DNA of 39,098 nt. It comes from Thiomargarita sp. (GTDB taxonomy: Bacteria; Pseudomonadota; Gammaproteobacteria; Beggiatoales; Beggiatoaceae). The stretch lies in assembly GCA_020718845.1 (NCBI GenBank), contig DYRG01000021.1:7648-46745 (forward strand), written 5' to 3'. The notes under the pieces are model-generated. The model made no database searches, had not been told where the DNA came from, and saw nothing but the letters and a program-made list of their open reading frames with translations. This document shows positions 34,124 to 39,098 of this stretch, in pieces (the first letter of the stretch is position 1; every line of letters starts with the position of its first letter). The position numbers and the translations under genes are program-made.

Positions 34124-36562
34124 ATGACGAATCCATCTTCGACAGATATTTTGCGCAAAACCCGCCGTTTAACAGGGAGTTTGGCGATTTTAGCGTTATT
34201 TTTGGGGATTGTGGGCGCGTACAATTTTATGGCTTATCGAGAGGCACAACAGCAAATTTTTTTCGCCGAAGAGGCAAAACGTAAAGCCCAACACAAAGCC
34301 GCACTCTCAGATCAAGCCGCTCAACGCGCCGCCCAGCAAGTTCAACTCGCCCTTCAAGAAAAAAATTATGCCTTTTACACTCAATCGCTATTTTTAACCT
34401 CATTAAGTGAACGTGAAACCGCCAAAGGCAATGCAACCGATGGGGCTTTGTTAGCTTTAGAAGCCCTTCCCAAAAATATGACAAGTCCAGATCGACCTTT
34501 TTTAATGCAAACCGAAATTAGTTTGCGCCAAGCCCTTGATAAACTTTATGAAAAACAATTATTTCGCGGGCACAAAGAAGAAATTTGGCAACTTATTTTA
34601 AGTCCCGACGGCAAAACCTTAGCGAGCGCGTCGGCGGATCACACGGTAAAATTATGGGAAATCTCGACGGGCAATCTGAAACATTCTTTACAACACGACG
34701 ATCAAGTCTGGGAAATCGCTTTTAATTCAACGGGTTCACAACTTTTAAGCGCGTCACTTGATTACAATGCGCGTTTATGGTCGGTTGACAGTGGCGAACT
34801 TTTGGCAATTTTTCCGCATCAAAAAGAAGTCTATACTGTTGTTTTTATTGATAATTTAATCGTCAGCGCGGACGCGGGCGGCACAATCAAAATTTGGGAA
34901 AATGGGCAATCCAAAACCATTTCAAATGCGCATCGAAGCGCGATCCATAAATTGAGCGTAAGTCCTGATTCTAAAACGTTTTTAAGCGCGTCACAGGATT
35001 TCACCGCTAAATTATGGGATTTAAACGGCAAAACTTTGCAAACGTTTAAAGGTCATCAAGCCTCTGTAAATACAGCGATTTTTTCGCCCGACGGCAAATT
35101 AATTTTAACTGCCAGTGCCGATCATCAAGCGTTTTTATGGGATGTATTTACAGGTAAAGTATTGAAAAAATTAGAATTTAATGATGAAATTAATGGTGCA
35201 GTATTTCATGGGGATCAAATTTTGTTATTTGGCGCGGGAAATACGGCAGAATTATGGACAATATCTGGCACAAAAACCGCTATTTTCAAGCATGATCAAG
35301 GACTTACCGAAGCAAAATTCAACGCGGATGGTTCTCAGATTTTGACCAGTTCTGAAGATGGCACATTAAAAATCTGGAAAAATTCGGGCGGATTGATCAC
35401 GACTTTAGCGGGTCACGATGGCGAAGTTTATGATGGTCTTTTTTATAAAGAAAATCAAATACTTAGCGCGGGCGAAGATGCGCGAATTCGACGGTGGGAA
35501 TTAAAAAGTAGCCATCATTTAGCGGAGGTTTCGTCGTTTCGAGGTGCGGTGTTCAATTCGAGCGGTCAAAAAATGATTCTTTTCAATGAATTAGGCGCAA
35601 ATCTTTTAAATGTCGAGAATGGCGAACTTCTTCACAAATTGACCGATCAACCCATTGTTTCTGCGGCATTTAGTTTTGATGGACAAATGATCGCGGTTGG
35701 TGGAAGTGATGGAAAAGCGCAACTCTTTGATTTAACTGGACAATTAGTAGCCACTTTTCAAAATGATTTTGAGCAAATTTCAAAACTTTCTTTTAGTCCA
35801 AATGGTCAACGTTTATTAGTTTTATCGTCTGAAGGCGTGCGATTGTGGGAAACCTTGCGACCTTTTGATTTAACTATATTTATCGAGGGAAAATTTACAA
35901 CGGCGGGTTTAAGTTCCGATGGTCAAATGCTTTTCACCGCTGACGAATTAGGGCAAATTGTATTTTGGGAAGGGGCGGAAGCCTTTCGAACCATCGACGC
36001 GCATTCTCAAGCGATCAATCAAGTTATTTTTAGTCCCGATGGAAGCAAATTTTTGAGTATTTCCAAAGACTTAACCGCCAAACTTTGGCACACCGACAGC
36101 GGGCATTTTTTAACAACTTTAAGCGGACACAACGGCGAATTGCGTCACGCGGCATTTGCCCCGACTGGCGATAAAATCCTCACCACAGCAGCGGACGGAA
36201 CAGCGCGTTTGTGGGATGGTTTCAGCGGCGCGCCGTTGGGGGTATTGCGAGGGCACAAAGGCGTTGTTTTATCTGGAAAATTTAGCGCGGACGGGCTTCG
36301 AGCGGTGACTTCGGGCGACGACGGCGACGTGAAATTGTGGGACATCAAAACTACTCACGAAATCGCAACTTTAGCGAAAAAAGCCTTGATTGTGGGGATA
36401 AATCGCCAATTAACGCGCTTCGTGACTTGTCATGAAACGCACGCGACTTTATGGTCGATGTTTCCCGACACCCAAAGCATCATCAATCGTGCACAACAAA
36501 TTTTACCGCGCCCTTTAAGTGCCGAACGCCGAGTGCGTTTTTTCTTAAAAGATGGTATGTAA
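34124..36562 (+). CDS. Membrane-anchored WD40-repeat protein resembling the C-terminal half of STAND/WD40 proteins
   Basis: 812 residues from ATG at 34124; the open frame reaches further upstream but that part overlaps the divergent cytochrome gene and looks non-coding, and the Shine-Dalgarno is weak. Order: basic DILRKTRRLTGS, one TM helix (17-34), a coiled coil (36-82), a helical ATDGALLALEALP segment, then about 15 WD40 repeats from 148 (WD-type ends such as HTVKLWE, TAKLWD, GTARLWD, GDVKLWD), enough for two propellers, and a tail (AQQILPRPLSAERRVRFFL). This layout is what follows the NTPase in bacterial nSTAND-WD40 proteins, but no NTPase, peptidase or TIR domain is present. Likely a scaffold or sensor. 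The restriction enzyme gene begins 16 bp downstream, so the two may be co-transcribed. Confidence 0.85.
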   Translation: MTNPSSTDILRKTRRLTGSLAILALFLGIVGAYNFMAYREAQQQIFFAEEAKRKAQHKAALSDQAAQRAAQQVQLALQEKNYAFYTQSLFLTSLSERETAKGNATDGALLALEALPKNMTSPDRPFLMQTEISLRQALDKLYEKQLFRGHKEEIWQLILSPDGKTLASASADHTVKLWEISTGNLKHSLQHDDQVWEIAFNSTGSQLLSASLDYNARLWSVDSGELLAIFPHQKEVYTVVFIDNLIVSADAGGTIKIWENGQSKTISNAHRSAIHKLSVSPDSKTFLSASQDFTAKLWDLNGKTLQTFKGHQASVNTAIFSPDGKLILTASADHQAFLWDVFTGKVLKKLEFNDEINGAVFHGDQILLFGAGNTAELWTISGTKTAIFKHDQGLTEAKFNADGSQILTSSEDGTLKIWKNSGGLITTLAGHDGEVYDGLFYKENQILSAGEDARIRRWELKSSHHLAEVSSFRGAVFNSSGQKMILFNELGANLLNVENGELLHKLTDQPIVSAAFSFDGQMIAVGGSDGKAQLFDLTGQLVATFQNDFEQISKLSFSPNGQRLLVLSSEGVRLWETLRPFDLTIFIEGKFTTAGLSSDGQMLFTADELGQIVFWEGAEAFRTIDAHSQAINQVIFSPDGSKFLSISKDLTAKLWHTDSGHFLTTLSGHNGELRHAAFAPTGDKILTTAADGTARLWDGFSGAPLGVLRGHKGVVLSGKFSADGLRAVTSGDDGDVKLWDIKTTHEIATLAKKALIVGINRQLTRFVTCHETHATLWSMFPDTQSIINRAQQILPRPLSAERRVRFFLKDGM

Positions 36563-36578
36563 AAAAAGGAATTTTAAA

Positions 36579-39098
36579 ATGGATTGTGGATTAAAAGCAG
36601 AACATAAAGTGATTAAAAGTTTCTATGAAGAAACGACAGCGGCTATTTTGCAAGGTCATGATAATGAAGGGAATTTATCAAACTATTTTGCAAATATTTT
36701 ACAACATTGTGTGAAGAAAAATCCTAATCGAGAGTTTAGAACCCAATTTGAATATATTGAGAACAAAAAACGTTTAGTATTTGACGGCGCGATTTTCAAT
36801 AAATTTAATGATTCGATGGTGTATGGAATTTGGGAAGCCAAAGATTTAAAAGATAAATTAGAGAAAGAAGTCGATAGCAAATTTAAGAAAGGTTATCCAA
36901 AAGATAATATTTTATTTCAAACGCCGCATCGTTTGATGTTGTTTCAAAATGGGGAGTTGTGTTTTGATAAAAATATCAAAGATTCGCCGACTAATTTAAT
37001 TGATGGATTAGAAATCTTTTTTAATTATAGTAAACCCGCGTATGAAGATTGGGAAAAAGCCTCGGTTGCCTTTAAAGAAAAAGTCGAAGGATTAGGTAAA
37101 GGTTTAATTGAACATATTCATCAAGAATTACAGAAAAATCAAATATTTATTAAGGCATTTGAAGATTTTAAAACTTTATGTCAACAATCGATTAATCCGT
37201 CGATTTCAAATAATTTAGTGATGGAAATGTTGGCGCAGCATCTTTTAACCGAACGTTTGTTTAGAAATGTGTTTAATAATTCCGATTTTGTGAATAGAAA
37301 TATTATTGCGAGAGAAATTGAAAAAGTGATTTCTGCATTGATTTCAAAATCCTTTAATCGGGAGCATTTCTTAAAAGATTTAGATCATTATTATGAAACG
37401 ATAGAAACGGCGGCAAAAACTTTTAAAGATTTTCATCGAAAACAAACGTTTTTAAATAATATTTACGAGCGGTTTTTTCAAGGTTTTGCCATTAAAACAG
37501 CGGACAAACACGGCATTGTTTATACGCCGCAACCCATTGTTGAATTTATGATTAATTCGGTTGAGCATTTGCTCAATACTTCTTTTGAGAAAAAACTCTC
37601 GCTTTCTTCGCCCAATGTTCATATTTTAGACCCATTTGTCGGAACGGGTAATTTTATGGTGCATATTTTAAACAAAATTGATTCATTTCATTTAAAAGAA
37701 AAATATCAACACCAATTACATTGCAATGAAATCAATTTGTTACCTTATTACATTGCAACTATTAATATTGAACACGCTTATTTTGAAAGAACAAATGAGT
37801 ATTTGCCCTTTGAAGGAATTTGTTTAGTCGATACCTTTGAAACCTTAGATTCAACGCAAATTCAATTGTTTAATTCTGAAAATACCGAACGGGTTAAAAA
37901 ACAAAAGGATGCGCCGATTTTTGTGATTATTGGAAATCCGCCTTATAATGCAGGGCAAGAAAATGAAAACGATAACAATAAAAACAAACCGCATAAAATC
38001 ATCGATGATTTTGTAAGAGAAAATTATGCAAAAACCTCTAAAGCAACACTTACAAATTCATTATATGATCCTTATGTAAAAGCCTTTGCGTGGGCAACAA
38101 AACGCTTGGAAAAACAAGATAATGGCATTGTTGCATTTGTTTCTAATAATAGTTTTCTTGAAAGCATTGCATTCGACGGAATGAGAAAACATTTAGGTGA
38201 AAATTTCTCAAAAATCTATCATATCAACTTAAAAAGTAATGCTCGCACATCGGGAGAAAGAAGAAGACAAGAAGCTGGTAATGTGTTTAATGATCAAATC
38301 CGTGTAGGTGTTGGAATTACTTTTTTAGTAAAGCAACAAAATAATCAAAATCAATTAGCAGATGTTTTCATTTATTCGATTGATGACTATTTAAAGTCAG
38401 AGGATAAACACAATTTTTTAGAAAATTCAATATATTATAATAATATAGAATTTGATAAGGTGAATGTAGATGAAAAGCAAAATTGGCTAACGGAAGGATT
38501 GCATTTAGAATTTGATGATTTTATTGCAATGGGTTCAAAAGAAGGAAAAGCCGATAAAAATAAAACTGAAAATGTTATTTTTAAAACTTATAGTAGAGGA
38601 GTTTGTTCAAATGAAGATGCTTATGTTTTTAATTTTAGTGCTAAATGCTTAACTGAAAATGCTATAAAAATGGTTGAAAATTTTAATAGCGAATATGATC
38701 GTTGGAAAAGAAACGGTAAGCCAAAAGATATTGAAAGTTTCTTAAATGTTAATGAAAAAGTATTGAAATGGATTAGAAATACCAAACGTCATTTATTGAG
38801 AGATAAAGATGTCTATTTCAATCAAGATAAAATTCGCAAAGCAATTTATCGCCCATTTTGTAAGCAATTCATATTTTTTGAAAAAGCCTTTAATGAAGAT
38901 GTTTATCAATTTCCCAAAATATTTCCAACAGTAGAAACTGAAAAAGAAAATTTAGTTATTTGTTGTACAAATCATTCTCAAATTCCTTTTGTTGTTCACA
39001 TTACAAATGTTATTCCTGAAGTGGCGAATGGAGGAAGAACTGGACAATGTTTTCCTTTCTATGTTTATGATGAAGAAGGAAATAATCGACAAGAAAAT
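36579..39098 (+). CDS. Single-chain restriction-modification enzyme (type ISP/IIG-like), truncated by window end
   Basis: 840 codons are open to the last base; the C-terminus lies outside. ATG at 36579 has AAAAGGA at 36564-36570. Near the N-terminus D69 (FDGAIF) and E86-A-K88 (GIWEAKD) form a PD-(D/E)XK nuclease site. A helical region leads to an N6-adenine methyltransferase: GIVYTPQPIVEFMI, motif I ILDPFVGTGNFMVHIL (DPFVGTG 351-357) and motif IV GNPPYN (NPPY 453-456). The target-recognition part then runs to GGRTGQCFPFYVYDEEG. The methyltransferase and following text match type ISP enzymes (LlaGI-like), but the DEAD-box helicase those have between nuclease and methylase is absent, since only about 260 residues separate the two. 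It would both methylate and cut DNA at one asymmetric site. Confidence 0.88.
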   Translation, partial: MDCGLKAEHKVIKSFYEETTAAILQGHDNEGNLSNYFANILQHCVKKNPNREFRTQFEYIENKKRLVFDGAIFNKFNDSMVYGIWEAKDLKDKLEKEVDSKFKKGYPKDNILFQTPHRLMLFQNGELCFDKNIKDSPTNLIDGLEIFFNYSKPAYEDWEKASVAFKEKVEGLGKGLIEHIHQELQKNQIFIKAFEDFKTLCQQSINPSISNNLVMEMLAQHLLTERLFRNVFNNSDFVNRNIIAREIEKVISALISKSFNREHFLKDLDHYYETIETAAKTFKDFHRKQTFLNNIYERFFQGFAIKTADKHGIVYTPQPIVEFMINSVEHLLNTSFEKKLSLSSPNVHILDPFVGTGNFMVHILNKIDSFHLKEKYQHQLHCNEINLLPYYIATINIEHAYFERTNEYLPFEGICLVDTFETLDSTQIQLFNSENTERVKKQKDAPIFVIIGNPPYNAGQENENDNNKNKPHKIIDDFVRENYAKTSKATLTNSLYDPYVKAFAWATKRLEKQDNGIVAFVSNNSFLESIAFDGMRKHLGENFSKIYHINLKSNARTSGERRRQEAGNVFNDQIRVGVGITFLVKQQNNQNQLADVFIYSIDDYLKSEDKHNFLENSIYYNNIEFDKVNVDEKQNWLTEGLHLEFDDFIAMGSKEGKADKNKTENVIFKTYSRGVCSNEDAYVFNFSAKCLTENAIKMVENFNSEYDRWKRNGKPKDIESFLNVNEKVLKWIRNTKRHLLRDKDVYFNQDKIRKAIYRPFCKQFIFFEKAFNEDVYQFPKIFPTVETEKENLVICCTNHSQIPFVVHITNVIPEVANGGRTGQCFPFYVYDEEGNNRQEN

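Noticed and set aside
1-39098. CRISPR arrays, tRNA or rRNA genes, insertion sequences
   Set aside because: No regular spaced repeats, cloverleaf sequences, transposase motifs or flanking inverted repeats were seen. Not finding them by eye does not exclude small degenerate elements.

Overview
The window is AT-rich DNA with tightly packed genes, and no stretch longer than about 170 bp lacks one. It most likely comes from a sulfur-oxidising gammaproteobacterium, perhaps a Beggiatoa/Thiothrix-like member of the Thiotrichales. The Gram-negative proteobacterial markers are RpoH, BamD, a Pcp/SlyB-type lipoprotein, split GlyQ/GlyS and AmgK/MurU. The lifestyle marker is a flavocytochrome c sulfide dehydrogenase operon. 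Uma2-family genes fit such genomes. The taxon is inferred, not proven.

Region 1 (1-9641) is core housekeeping. It holds the end of rlmE, a short Uma2 gene, ftsH, folP and murU, then rpoH on the opposite strand, amgK, glyQ, a small membrane protein of unknown function, and glyS. The two cytoplasmic enzymes that recycle MurNAc into UDP-MurNAc (AmgK kinase, MurU uridylyltransferase) flank the heat-shock sigma factor gene. Uma2-type sequence has entered two otherwise conserved operons (rlmE-ftsH and glyQ-glyS).

Region 2 (9688-13505) is a mixed block: a glycine-zipper lipoprotein, a periplasmic Cache-domain protein, thiD and a MocA-like nucleotidyltransferase with overlapping start codons, a rhodanese, and an AlkD-like DNA glycosylase.

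Region 3 (13556-24591) is rich in exported proteins. An 880-residue CAP-domain protein and a 1279-residue glycoside hydrolase both end in two copies of the same ~110-residue domain, which I cannot assign to a named family. BamD lies between them. Beyond lie a second Uma2 gene, thrC, a di-haem cytochrome c peroxidase with an operator-like palindrome over its promoter, and a small PR-1-like CAP protein.

Region 4 (24629-33968) holds a two-gene phosphorelay (hybrid kinase with REC-REC-Hpt, then a REC-kinase fusion), metG, and an operon of NapC/NirT-type tetrahaem cytochrome, FccA and FccB. The cytochrome position suggests an electron link between sulfide oxidation and the quinone pool.

Region 5 (34124-39098) looks like a defence locus. 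A membrane-anchored WD40 protein resembles the C-terminal half of STAND-type WD40 proteins without the NTPase. Sixteen bases later begins a single-chain restriction-modification enzyme (PD-(D/E)XK nuclease, then N6-adenine methyltransferase) that runs off the window.

The strongest candidates for something undescribed are the shared tandem C-terminal domain, the NapC-FccA-FccB arrangement, and the NTPase-less STAND-like protein paired with the restriction enzyme.
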